A DNA stretch of 55,275 bases from Clostridia bacterium (GTDB lineage Bacteria > Bacillota > Clostridia > Lachnospirales > Lachnospiraceae). Shown piece after piece: positions 35,302 through 44,274 of this stretch. A program made the position numbers and the translations under genes. Under the pieces are notes generated by a model. The model was given only the letters and a program-made list of their open reading frames with translations, was not told the origin of the DNA and ran no database searches. The first letter of the stretch is position 1. Each line of letters starts with the position of its first letter. The stretch is from positions 1-55,275 of the forward strand of contig CAJTEN010000032.1 of assembly GCA_910575245.1 (NCBI GenBank), read 5' to 3'.

Positions 35302-36228
35302 TTAAAACAAAGCGTTGTCGGCATCCTGCCTGCGCACGGTCCAGTTGGCCAGTACCACCAGAAGGAATCCTACCACAGACTGATACACCCCTGCCGCTGC
35401 CGACATGCCGATATTGTTCGTCTCCATCAGGCCTCTGTACACATAGGTGTCGATGGTGTTGGTGACATCGATCAATGGGCCGCTGTTCATCGGCACCTGA
35501 TAGAACAGACCGAAATCCGAATAGAAGATCTTGCCGATGGCCATCAGGACCATGATACTGATTGTGGACCTGATCGCCGGAAGCGTTATAAACCGTATCC
35601 TCTGCCACCGCGTGGCTCCGTCAATCTCGGCTGCTTCATAATAGGACGCGTCGATTCCCATCAGCGCCGCATAATAAAGGACGCAGTTATAACCGATATT
35701 TTTCCAGGCATGCACCATCACAATAATCACCGGCCACCAGGTCGGATCAGAGTACCAGGACACCTTATCCCGGCCTGCATTCACCAACGTATGATTGATC
35801 AGGCCGAACTCCGTGCTTAAGAAACCGTAGACGATATAGCTGACCACTACGATAGATACCAGAAACGGGAGCAGGATCAGTGTCTGATAAAGCTTACGCA
35901 TCCGTACCGCTTTCAATTCCGAGAGCAGGACCGCCACTGCCACTGCGGCGGCCGTTCCCGCCAATATAAAGATAAGATTGTAGCAGACTGTGTTCCTTGT
36001 TATCGTAAACGCATCCTTCGTCTTAAACAGAAAGACGAAATTCTTCAGTCCGTTCCAGTCACTGCCCAGAATTCCTTTGGAATAATTGTACTTCTTGAAA
36101 GCAACAATAATTCCCGCCATGGGAACATAATTATTGATAAACAGATAGAGCATACCCGGTATCAGCATGGAATACAGCGGAAGATATTTTCTCCATCTGA
36201 ACTGCTTTTTCTTTTTCAAAATACACAC
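35302..36228 (-). CDS. Carbohydrate ABC transporter permease (LplB/YteP type)
   Basis: Membrane protein of 308 residues. The N-terminus KYLPLYSMLIPGMLYLFINN and the EAA-type loop SYYEAAEIDGATRWQRIRFI are typical of LplB-type permeases. It pairs with the permease encoded next to it and receives sugar from the lipoprotein upstream. The gene follows the binding-protein gene by about 105 bases, without a strong terminator between them. Confidence 0.92.
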   Translation of the reverse strand: MCILKKKKQFRWRKYLPLYSMLIPGMLYLFINNYVPMAGIIVAFKKYNYSKGILGSDWNGLKNFVFLFKTKDAFTITRNTVCYNLIFILAGTAAAVAVAVLLSELKAVRMRKLYQTLILLPFLVSIVVVSYIVYGFLSTEFGLINHTLVNAGRDKVSWYSDPTWWPVIIVMVHAWKNIGYNCVLYYAALMGIDASYYEAAEIDGATRWQRIRFITLPAIRSTISIMVLMAIGKIFYSDFGLFYQVPMNSGPLIDVTNTIDTYVYRGLMETNNIGMSAAAGVYQSVVGFLLVVLANWTVRRQDADNALF

Positions 36229-36332
36229 CCTCCCAGGCTTATTGCAGCCGGAAGAGGTGCAAGTACACCCCTCCCGGCGGCTTATGCATTCTAAATGGAT
36301 GTAACAGTATAGCGTCTATGCCGCAGGCCATT

Positions 36333-37901
36333 CTACTGCTGTGCAGCCCAGGCATCCAGCTGCGCCTGCTTCTCTGCGATGATGGTATCAATTCCTGCGT
36401 CTTTCAGTTCCTGAATCATCTTGGGAACAGCCTCCTCAGGATTCAGGGAACCACAGTCAAGGGCATCCTTATACTTCGCAGTAACATTGTTGCATGCCGT
36501 GATCTCATTTAACACATCCGCATTATTCCATATGAAGCCAAACGCACAGCTTAAATGTGCCGCCTTATTGAAAGCATCTGTCTCCGTCCAGATATCGGGG
36601 CCGTCAGCTTCCCAGGGATCGCTGATCAGCTCGTTCGGCCAAATCCATGCCACGGAACTGTATGTGGTGTTGGATGCATCGACTCCTTCCGGATATCCGA
36701 TAGTACCGTCGTCGTTCTTCACATAATGCTCGCCCTCGATACCGTTGATCAGCAGGTTGCTCACTTCCGGATTGCTCCGCATTTCATTTAAGATCTGCAT
36801 AGCACGCGCAGGCTGCTCGCTGTTGTGGGCGATAAACCATGTATTCATACCGGAGGCGGAAGTCCTGTAACCGTCAACCAGCTCAATCACAGTGATTGGA
36901 ACACCGCATTTTCTGTACCATTCATTCTCAATACCGGGCTTCGTGTTGCAGAAATAGCCGAATCCCTTTCCGGCAGCCATCAGTTCGTAGGCGTTCTGTG
37001 TATTGGTCGCTGCATCAGGCATGATATAACCTTTCTGTGCCCAGTCATATCTGCGGCTGGCCATTTCAAAATATTCATCGCTCTCATACCAGTCCACCAC
37101 CGTCAGGTCCTCGGAATTGATACAGTCTAACAGCCATCCGAAATCGCCGCCCAGGTCATCTCTGGGGATGTTGTAATAGCCGATCTGTCCGTTGTCGGAG
37201 ACGAGCGGATAACAATCCGGATACGCCTCTTTCACAGCCGCAAACAGGCCTTCTAAATCTGCCTCGGAATGGATGGCGGATACGTCATATCCTGTGGCTT
37301 CCAGCATGTCTGTCCTGACAGCGATGCCGAATCCTTCCGCCTTATCCTTATTGTTGGGTACGCCATAGATCTGTCCGTCCAGTGTCATAACACCCCACTC
37401 TGCTTCCGGAACGCTTGCCAGAATATCCGGTCCGTATTCATTCAGCAGATCGTCAAGCGGCACGATCTGGCCGTTATTCGCTGCCGAAAGAAGGGAGATC
37501 ACGAAGTTAGGGAACAAGTCCAGCTTTTCGCCGGAGGACAGCATCAGATTCACTTCATCCGCAAAGCTGCCATAACTCAGCCTGGTAATATCTACCGTTG
37601 TATTGTACTTGGCCACCGTAATCTCGGAAATCGCATCCGCCACCTTCTGCGTCGCCTCTGTAGTGGCATCTCCCACACATACAATCTTAACCGTGTAGGG
37701 ATCCTGGGCGGAAAGATCCGCTTCGCCTGCCTGGGGCGTCCCTTCCGTAGCTGTCTCCTCCTGTACAGGTTCTGCCTCGCTCTGTCCCGGCGATGTCTCT
37801 TCGGCATTGCCGCCTGATGTGGAAGCGCTGTCGCCGCAGCCCGACAGAATGGATGCTGTCATAGCGGCAGTCAGCACACATGCCAACAATTTCTTCTTCA
37901 T
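36333..37901 (-). CDS. Sugar-binding lipoprotein (LplA/YtcQ type)
   Basis: Protein of 522 residues with lipobox ILSGCGDS, so lipid-anchored outside the cell. The region KYNTTVDITRLSYGSFADEV and NLMLSSGEKLDLFPNF is typical of large LplA-type binding proteins. An acidic, low-complexity linker follows the anchor. It is the first gene of the importer operon, with AGGAGG about 8 bases before the ATG. The transported sugar is unknown, but the GH5 enzyme at the end of the operon suggests a beta-linked oligosaccharide. Confidence 0.9.
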   Translation of the reverse strand: MKKKLLACVLTAAMTASILSGCGDSASTSGGNAEETSPGQSEAEPVQEETATEGTPQAGEADLSAQDPYTVKIVCVGDATTEATQKVADAISEITVAKYNTTVDITRLSYGSFADEVNLMLSSGEKLDLFPNFVISLLSAANNGQIVPLDDLLNEYGPDILASVPEAEWGVMTLDGQIYGVPNNKDKAEGFGIAVRTDMLEATGYDVSAIHSEADLEGLFAAVKEAYPDCYPLVSDNGQIGYYNIPRDDLGGDFGWLLDCINSEDLTVVDWYESDEYFEMASRRYDWAQKGYIMPDAATNTQNAYELMAAGKGFGYFCNTKPGIENEWYRKCGVPITVIELVDGYRTSASGMNTWFIAHNSEQPARAMQILNEMRSNPEVSNLLINGIEGEHYVKNDDGTIGYPEGVDASNTTYSSVAWIWPNELISDPWEADGPDIWTETDAFNKAAHLSCAFGFIWNNADVLNEITACNNVTAKYKDALDCGSLNPEEAVPKMIQELKDAGIDTIIAEKQAQLDAWAAQQ

Positions 37902-37999
37902 AACGAAAACCTCCTTTTGTTTGATGAAATTATCATATCACCAAAAAAGGAGGTTATCCGCCCGAACCGTGACCTAAAATTATTAAAAATGTTACCTTT

Positions 38000-39583
38000 T
38001 TATGAAGAATTGCCTCTTTTCCTTTCTTCCGTAGGGCTTACGCCGTATATTTTCTTATAAACCTGTGAAAAATGGGAGAAATTACCATACCCTACTTTCA
38101 GGGCAACCAGGCTGACAGGAAGGGACGAGCTCTGGAGAAGTGTTCTGGCAAAAGCCATCTTCTCCTGCACAATATAATCTTTGAGCGAGATGCCTTCTGC
38201 CTTTTTAAATATTCTGGACACATAACTGGGGTTCATGAAGACACTGGACGCAATATCTTCCCGCTTGATGTCTTTATCCAGATTGTAGTGAATATATTCC
38301 TTGATTCTGTTTACCGTTTCCTGAACCCGTCCGATATCCCTGGTCTCTTCCGAGAAGAATGCCGTGGCTGTTTTCAGGAAGACCTCCATATTGGGAAGCG
38401 ACTGACAGACCTGCGCAACTCCCTGCCGCAGTTCAGCGTCCGGAATGATCTCCTCCCGGGACACCTCGTTTCTGCGCTCGGCCATGATCAGGATCCTGTC
38501 AAACTCCTTGTAAAAGTTTTCCAGTGCCGCCCTGTCCAGACAGTTACCGGCCTCCAGCAGCCGGAAGTATTCCATCGCTTCCTCATAGACCAGCTTTCCC
38601 ATGCCCTGATTCAGCAGGTTCTCCCAGAATGTATAATCCGGTTCCCTGACCTGGGCCGACTGCGTATCCGGTTCATATGCCTGCATGATTCCCGCTCTTG
38701 CGCTGACGTCATTTTGCTTCTGCTGCTTCATCGCAAGAAGCTTTCCGTACAGCGGACGGCTTCCCGTACCTTCCTGATAAATCACCACATCCGCACTGTA
38801 GAAGTTCGAGGCAAACCGCCAGAAATCCGTCAGGCTCTGTGCCGCCTCTTCCCGGTCCAGCATAGTATCCCGGGAATATACAAAGATAAGCCAGGTATCC
38901 TTTTCAACCCTGCAGGCCATCACCTTCTGTTTCCATTTCGTCAGCAGTTCTTCCAGAATATTGGAGCAGGAATCGCAGAACAGATCATTGTCCCATTCGC
39001 TGTCCTTCCAGCACAGAATGTGAAGAAGCAGAAGCTTCACGAAGGTATGCCCGGCCTCGAAGAGCTGAAGCTTCCGGAAATCTTCGAACAGCTTGTCTTG
39101 CTGCTCCCTGTCGGGATCAGCATACCATGCCTGCACATCATTCTCCAGGAGCCTGTGGCGTTCCTCATACATCTGCACGCCGTAGTCATAGAAATGTCTC
39201 TCCTTCCTCTTCTCATAGATCTGCCCCTTCGCCCGCACAACACTGTTCTCGATCTCTTCATATCTGGCAGGCTGCAGAATATAATCAAAGCTGCCCAGCG
39301 TCAATGCCGTCTGCGCATAACCGAAATCCGCATGCGCTGTCAGGAAGATGCAGGCCGTATCGAATCCCTGTCCATTCACCCAGGCAAAAAGCTCCAGGCC
39401 GCTTTCACCCGGCATTTCGATGTCGCACAGCATGATATCAATTCTGTGGTGTCCAAAAACCGCTTTCGCCTCCTGCGCGCTGTAAGCAGTATATACTTCA
39501 TGTATCCCCAGCCGTTCCCAGGCAATTCCGTCCCGGATCCCGGCAACCACATAGATCTGGTCATCTACAATTAATAGGTTCAT
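38000..39583 (-). CDS. YesN-type response regulator with AraC DNA-binding domain
   Basis: Protein of 527 residues. The receiver domain has MLCDIEMPGESG with the phospho-acceptor aspartate, but lacks a typical KP after the usual position (here LQPARYEEI). A long middle region of the YesN type follows, then two AraC helix-turn-helix units (EDIASSVFMNPSYVSRIFKK, LVALKVGYGNFSHFSQVYKK). It would switch on the adjacent importer operon when its kinase senses sugar. The ATG lies 3 bases after the kinase stop, so the two are coupled. Confidence 0.9.
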   Translation of the reverse strand: MNLLIVDDQIYVVAGIRDGIAWERLGIHEVYTAYSAQEAKAVFGHHRIDIMLCDIEMPGESGLELFAWVNGQGFDTACIFLTAHADFGYAQTALTLGSFDYILQPARYEEIENSVVRAKGQIYEKRKERHFYDYGVQMYEERHRLLENDVQAWYADPDREQQDKLFEDFRKLQLFEAGHTFVKLLLLHILCWKDSEWDNDLFCDSCSNILEELLTKWKQKVMACRVEKDTWLIFVYSRDTMLDREEAAQSLTDFWRFASNFYSADVVIYQEGTGSRPLYGKLLAMKQQKQNDVSARAGIMQAYEPDTQSAQVREPDYTFWENLLNQGMGKLVYEEAMEYFRLLEAGNCLDRAALENFYKEFDRILIMAERRNEVSREEIIPDAELRQGVAQVCQSLPNMEVFLKTATAFFSEETRDIGRVQETVNRIKEYIHYNLDKDIKREDIASSVFMNPSYVSRIFKKAEGISLKDYIVQEKMAFARTLLQSSSLPVSLVALKVGYGNFSHFSQVYKKIYGVSPTEERKRGNSS

Positions 39584-39586
39584 CTG

Positions 39587-41302
39587 TCATCCTGCCTCTG
39601 TCTGATTACGGATCGGCCTGGTAAAATCCCCTTCCCTCTTATAAGGAAGAAACAGTTCCACACAGGCGCCGTCCACATTACTGTAAAAGAAACTGCAGTT
39701 ATTCTGAAACAGCAGGGAGAATCTCTGCTCGATATTATGAATCCCCAGGTGTTCATCCGACAGCCGCTGCCCGGGGTCATTTAAAACCTCTAATATCTCC
39801 CCTGGAAATCCGACTCCGTTATCCTTAATCGTGATATTTACTATCTGCTCTTCTTCACTTTCCAGAAGCTGTGCCCTGATCAGAACCTTAAGGGGCGTGT
39901 CATCGCTGCGCTTATAGCGCAGGGAGTTCTCCACATAAGACAGAATAGAGATCGGCGGAATCCCGTAATCCTCCAGTCTGCTGCTGATTTCCTCATGCAG
40001 CTCCGGCGGTCTTGCATTGCTCAGCTGCTGCAGCCTGATAAAAGCCCTGATACTGTCCATCTCCCTGCACAGAGGAATACTCACATCATGATCCTTCATC
40101 ACCAGCCTGAGATAATCCGACATCGTCAGGATCATCTCCCTGAGCTGTCCGTAGCTTCCGGAAGACGCCATACCATACAGCGTCTTCAGACAATTCAGAT
40201 AGAAATGAGGCCGTATCTGTATCTGATAATACTGTAACTGTGTCTGCTGCATCTGAATCAGCCTGTCATAGGCCAGCAGCTTCAGCTTCCGTATTCGGTC
40301 CATCATAGAGTTAAATGTGGTATTTATTTTCCGAAATTCCTGCACAGCACTGACAATATTTAACCGCGACTCTGCCTCCCCGTCACGGATCTGCTCCATC
40401 GTTTCAACCATCTCTTCCAACGGAGACAGGAAGCTTTTCTTCAAAAGCCGGTAGCACAATAGGATCAATACGGCAAAAAACAGAGAAATAATCACCATCA
40501 TAACAGGCATGGACCGGAAACTCCAAATACCGTGATATTCCTCCACAAGCAAGATATTGGCATTCAGCAGATCGAAATATTCCTGTACCACAAACTGATT
40601 TCCGGCATCGCCGCTGCGGTAGCTGCCCCTGTCTTTCTCGATCTTCACACCCAGCTCCTTCATTTTAGCAACATAGGAAATGAACTCCCCACTGTTTTCA
40701 AAAAGCAGATAGCTGTCATCCTGCTGCCTGGATAAATTGTTGGCAGCGATCAGACAGCCGCAGTAAGTATTCCCCTGCCCCATGATCTTGATAAAGTAGT
40801 ATTCCTCTCCTATCTGCTGGATACGCCAGTCACTGATCATCTCTTCCGATTCTTCCGAGACAAGCTCCTGAAGATAGGACTGAATATTTTCTTTCTCGAC
40901 ATAAGTGATCCCACGGGCATAAGTACCGCTGAAAAAATTTGACTCCGAACTCAAAACACAGAATGCCGTAATCCCGTCAATCGACTTCATAACAGACTCG
41001 AATTTCTCCTTCAGCACCTGTCCCTGCAGATAGCTGTTCACTTCGCTTAACGGATAACGGATCGAGGCAAAAGTCCCGTCATTGGCGATCATATCGGACA
41101 TAAAATACTGAACATGCTCCAGATCCTCCTCAATAAAGGATACATACATCTCAAGCCGTGTCCGGTTGTTCTGCGTCAGTCTCTGTGTATAGACCGTGTT
41201 GCAATATACATTCAGAAGGATAAGAAACAGCAGAAACGGTATCAGAAAAATACACAATATCTTGATAAGTACCATCCTTGCGGAAGTATTCTTTCCTCTC
41301 AC
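39587..41302 (-). CDS. YesM-type sensor histidine kinase
   Basis: Membrane protein of 571 residues. Membrane segments near the N-terminus (IKILCIFLIPFLLFLILLN) and around 270-290 flank an extracellular sensor. A HAMP-like stretch is followed by the His_kinase motif QIRPHFYLNCLKTL, where histidine H is the phospho-acceptor, and an ATPase domain (SYVENSLRYK, IKDNGVGF). It is the partner of the YesN-type regulator directly downstream. The pair is the standard sensor for LplABC-type sugar uptake. Confidence 0.92.
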   Translation of the reverse strand: MRGKNTSARMVLIKILCIFLIPFLLFLILLNVYCNTVYTQRLTQNNRTRLEMYVSFIEEDLEHVQYFMSDMIANDGTFASIRYPLSEVNSYLQGQVLKEKFESVMKSIDGITAFCVLSSESNFFSGTYARGITYVEKENIQSYLQELVSEESEEMISDWRIQQIGEEYYFIKIMGQGNTYCGCLIAANNLSRQQDDSYLLFENSGEFISYVAKMKELGVKIEKDRGSYRSGDAGNQFVVQEYFDLLNANILLVEEYHGIWSFRSMPVMMVIISLFFAVLILLCYRLLKKSFLSPLEEMVETMEQIRDGEAESRLNIVSAVQEFRKINTTFNSMMDRIRKLKLLAYDRLIQMQQTQLQYYQIQIRPHFYLNCLKTLYGMASSGSYGQLREMILTMSDYLRLVMKDHDVSIPLCREMDSIRAFIRLQQLSNARPPELHEEISSRLEDYGIPPISILSYVENSLRYKRSDDTPLKVLIRAQLLESEEEQIVNITIKDNGVGFPGEILEVLNDPGQRLSDEHLGIHNIEQRFSLLFQNNCSFFYSNVDGACVELFLPYKREGDFTRPIRNQTEAG

Positions 41303-41376
41303 GGCCGCTGCCTCCCTTGCCCGAATCTTATATGCTTAATCCCGGACCATGGCTGCGATCCGCCTTCTTCCCCTGT

Positions 41377-42051
41377 CTAAGTCAGCATGACCGGATTCAT
41401 ACTGTAGGCGACATCGCGGCTCTCCTGGCAGCAGACCGCCACCCGGTATCCCGGAATCTCGCTGTATTCCTTCATATGATAATACATGGCGTTGAATGTA
41501 TGCCTGACCCGGATCTTACCCGTCTCCTCATCCACCATCACCGTAAAATCCCGCAATGGCAGGGATATCCCCTTACCGGTTACTTTCAGGAAGCTCTCCT
41601 TCATGGTCCAGATGCGGAACATTCTCCGGGTGATCTCCTCCTCATCCTGCACTGCGTACAGAAAGGCCAGTTCTTCCGATGTGAAGAAACGGTCCGCCAC
41701 TTTGAGATGTCCCTCTCTGACACGTTCAATATCATTTCCAATAGGCCTGTCCCCTATACTGCATATGGCATAATCCCCTGAATGCGACAGGGAGAAATGA
41801 ATACCAGGATGATATTTCAATGCAGGCTTGCCCCATTCACCGAACTCATATTCTACCTCACGCTCTTTCAACCCATAGGTCTCCAGTGCGTGATCCAGCG
41901 CAATACCTGCGCCCAGGCTCCTGTTCTTATCTTTTTCATGCTTCAGCAATGCGATTTTCTGCTGCCTGTATGGCGACAGTAGATTCAGCTTCTCCCGAAA
42001 AAGCGCCTCCTCTTCGAATTGCGTCACATCAATATAATACGTATAGATCAT
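41377..42051 (-). CDS. 4'-phosphopantetheinyl transferase (Sfp type)
   Basis: Protein of 224 residues. The family signatures are GNDIERVREGH (metal-binding D and E) and WTMKESFLKVTGKG, with FTSEELAFLYAV in between. It would move the phosphopantetheine arm from coenzyme A to acyl, peptidyl or aryl carrier proteins. It begins 12 bases after the RNA helicase gene and probably shares its transcript, though no link in function is apparent. No carrier-protein or synthase gene is in the window. Confidence 0.9.
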   Translation of the reverse strand: MIYTYYIDVTQFEEEALFREKLNLLSPYRQQKIALLKHEKDKNRSLGAGIALDHALETYGLKEREVEYEFGEWGKPALKYHPGIHFSLSHSGDYAICSIGDRPIGNDIERVREGHLKVADRFFTSEELAFLYAVQDEEEITRRMFRIWTMKESFLKVTGKGISLPLRDFTVMVDEETGKIRVRHTFNAMYYHMKEYSEIPGYRVAVCCQESRDVAYSMNPVMLT

Positions 42052-42063
42052 ATCCGTACCCTT

Positions 42064-44268
42064 CTACCTGTGATTATGATTGTGCGGATACCTGCGCATG
42101 GAACGCCGCACGTGGTCATCCTTAACGCCGCCGTGATAGCAATCCTGACAGACCGGCCATTCGTAATCCCAGGCCAGCACCGCACCGCAGCCGCGGCACT
42201 TCTTCTCAAACTGTCCTTTGTCATCCTCCAGCATTTCCCCGATCACCGACTGAGCCCATTCCCTGTTGACCGCCACTTCTTCCCTGTCGATCTCCCAGTT
42301 CATCCTGCCGGAAAACTGTGTATACAGATCAAGCTGCTTATAGTAGGACTCCAGCCCCTCCAGGGTGAAATCCTGGGGCAGCATCGGGCAATTATGGTCT
42401 TCTGTCGGCTTCTCGCAGTACCAAAGCCACAGGCGCAGCACCTCCCTGTCCTTCACATCGAAGGGACAGGTGATCAGAGACAGGATGAACTTCCTGTCAT
42501 CCATGTAGGACAGCTTCTTGCGGTAATTCTTGAGATAACGGAACTTCTTGACACTCTCCGCCATGGAGATCTTGTCGTACATGGGCAGATTCTTCGTTGC
42601 CTCCCATGCTTCGATGATCTCGTCCAGCTCCATATCAATATCCAGCAGCACTTCCGGGAAACCTGTTCTTGCCCTTGCCAGAGGCTTCAAAGGCTCCTCC
42701 AGCTTCTTCCCGATATAATCAACATCCATGGCCGACTGTACATATCCCACGTCATAATATCCGTAACGTCCTGCCCGTCCGGCAATCTGGCGGATCTCCT
42801 CCGCTTCCAGCCGTCTCTTGTCCGTACCGTCGAACTTCGAAGTATTCATAAACACGACCCGGCGTATCGGCAGATTGATTCCCATTCCTATGGCATCCGT
42901 CGCAACCACTACCTGATTCACGCCTTCCGTAAACAGACGTACCTGCTCCTTCCTTGTCTGCGGCGGCAGGTTCCCGTATATCACGCTTGCCTTGATTCCT
43001 CTTCCTTCCAGAGTCGCCGCAATCGCCAATACACTTTTCTTGGAAAAGGCAATCAGCGCGTCTCCCGGTTCCACATCCTTGCCCATATCGAAACGTTTCG
43101 GGATAAACTCGAGCCTGGTGTTGCGTTCGTGATAAACCGTATCATAGGTATCTCCACACCGCTTAATCATCTTCACAAGCAGGCTCTCCGCCGTACCGGA
43201 ACAGCATACATGGATCTCTTCCGCACGGATGCCCAGAATGGCACGTGTCCAAAAGCTGCCTCTGTTCTCGTCCGCCATCATCTGTGCCTCATCGATCACC
43301 GCAATATCATAGATTTCCCTGATATCCATAATCTCCACGGTGGATGCCTGCACGAAGCTGCCCGGCGTCCGTATGGCCTCCTCACCGGTAACCATGCTGC
43401 AGGGAATCCCGGCCGCCGTCATTCTGTCATACACCTCTAGTGCCAGCAGACGCAGCGGCCCCAGATAAATGCCGTGATATGCCTGCTTCAGCCGCTGCAG
43501 CGCCTGATAGGTCTTGCCGCTGTTGGTAGGGCCAATATGCAGGATGAAATGACGTCTCATGCCTCTCGCTTCCGGATACTGCTTCTCCGGTTCCGCCTCC
43601 ATCAGTTCCTCGATCCGCTGCCCTACAAGATACTGCATGTACTCTTCCCTGTAGATCTCATAGAGCGATTTGACCCGAAGAAGCTGCTCTGTTTCGGGCA
43701 TACGAACGATATCCTCCGCACTCGCACCGGGCGCCATCTTATGAAGAAATGACATATCAAGCCGGATCAGCATACGCAGGGTATGCCTGAATTTCTTCTG
43801 CAGTCTGCTTTCCCTGTTCACTACCGTATAGCCGATCATGGTCACCCGCTTATGCAGTTCCTTCATATCGGCCAGGACCTGATGATTCTCCAGATTCTTC
43901 TTGCGGGCGATACGGCGCTCCAGCTGCCCGATCTGCTTCTCACATCCCTTGATCAGCCGTCTGCGCTCATTCGGTCCGAATTCCTGGAACGCCTTCAGAT
44001 AGACCTGCCATACCTTCTCCGGAATATCGTCCGCAGGCTGTTCCTTTGTTTTCTTCCTTCCGCCGTCCTGTGTGCCTGTTCCGGTGCCGTCAGTAAATTC
44101 ACCGGCTCTGTCCTGTTTCATATTGCTATTGTGATTATTGAATTCTGTATCTCTCTTCGTCATAGGCTCCGTTCTTCTGTTGCTCTTCCAGTTTATTGTT
44201 CTGTTTATCAGCTTTTTCCCCAAAACTCTTACACAGTAGAAGACTTTTTCTTTCCCCAATCTCTGCAT
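42064..44268 (-). CDS. SUV3-like RNA helicase
   Basis: Protein of up to 734 residues. The helicase core has motif I GPTNSGKTYQAL, motif II VIDEAQMMAD, a motif III-like CCSGTAE, and motif VI RQIAGRAGRYG, with YLGPLRLLALEVYDR, all typical of SUV3, the ATP-dependent RNA helicase of the mitochondrial degradasome. The C-terminus has a zinc-ribbon pair, CRGCGAV and PVCQDC. The start is uncertain: an ATG at 44163 has a close GGAG, and the first 35 residues from 44268 look non-conserved. It lies 6 bases after the GTPase-nuclease gene, which suggests joint work on mRNA. Confidence 0.85.
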   Translation of the reverse strand: MQRLGKEKVFYCVRVLGKKLINRTINWKSNRRTEPMTKRDTEFNNHNSNMKQDRAGEFTDGTGTGTQDGGRKKTKEQPADDIPEKVWQVYLKAFQEFGPNERRRLIKGCEKQIGQLERRIARKKNLENHQVLADMKELHKRVTMIGYTVVNRESRLQKKFRHTLRMLIRLDMSFLHKMAPGASAEDIVRMPETEQLLRVKSLYEIYREEYMQYLVGQRIEELMEAEPEKQYPEARGMRRHFILHIGPTNSGKTYQALQRLKQAYHGIYLGPLRLLALEVYDRMTAAGIPCSMVTGEEAIRTPGSFVQASTVEIMDIREIYDIAVIDEAQMMADENRGSFWTRAILGIRAEEIHVCCSGTAESLLVKMIKRCGDTYDTVYHERNTRLEFIPKRFDMGKDVEPGDALIAFSKKSVLAIAATLEGRGIKASVIYGNLPPQTRKEQVRLFTEGVNQVVVATDAIGMGINLPIRRVVFMNTSKFDGTDKRRLEAEEIRQIAGRAGRYGYYDVGYVQSAMDVDYIGKKLEEPLKPLARARTGFPEVLLDIDMELDEIIEAWEATKNLPMYDKISMAESVKKFRYLKNYRKKLSYMDDRKFILSLITCPFDVKDREVLRLWLWYCEKPTEDHNCPMLPQDFTLEGLESYYKQLDLYTQFSGRMNWEIDREEVAVNREWAQSVIGEMLEDDKGQFEKKCRGCGAVLAWDYEWPVCQDCYHGGVKDDHVRRSMRRYPHNHNHR

Positions 44269-44274
44269 TATATT

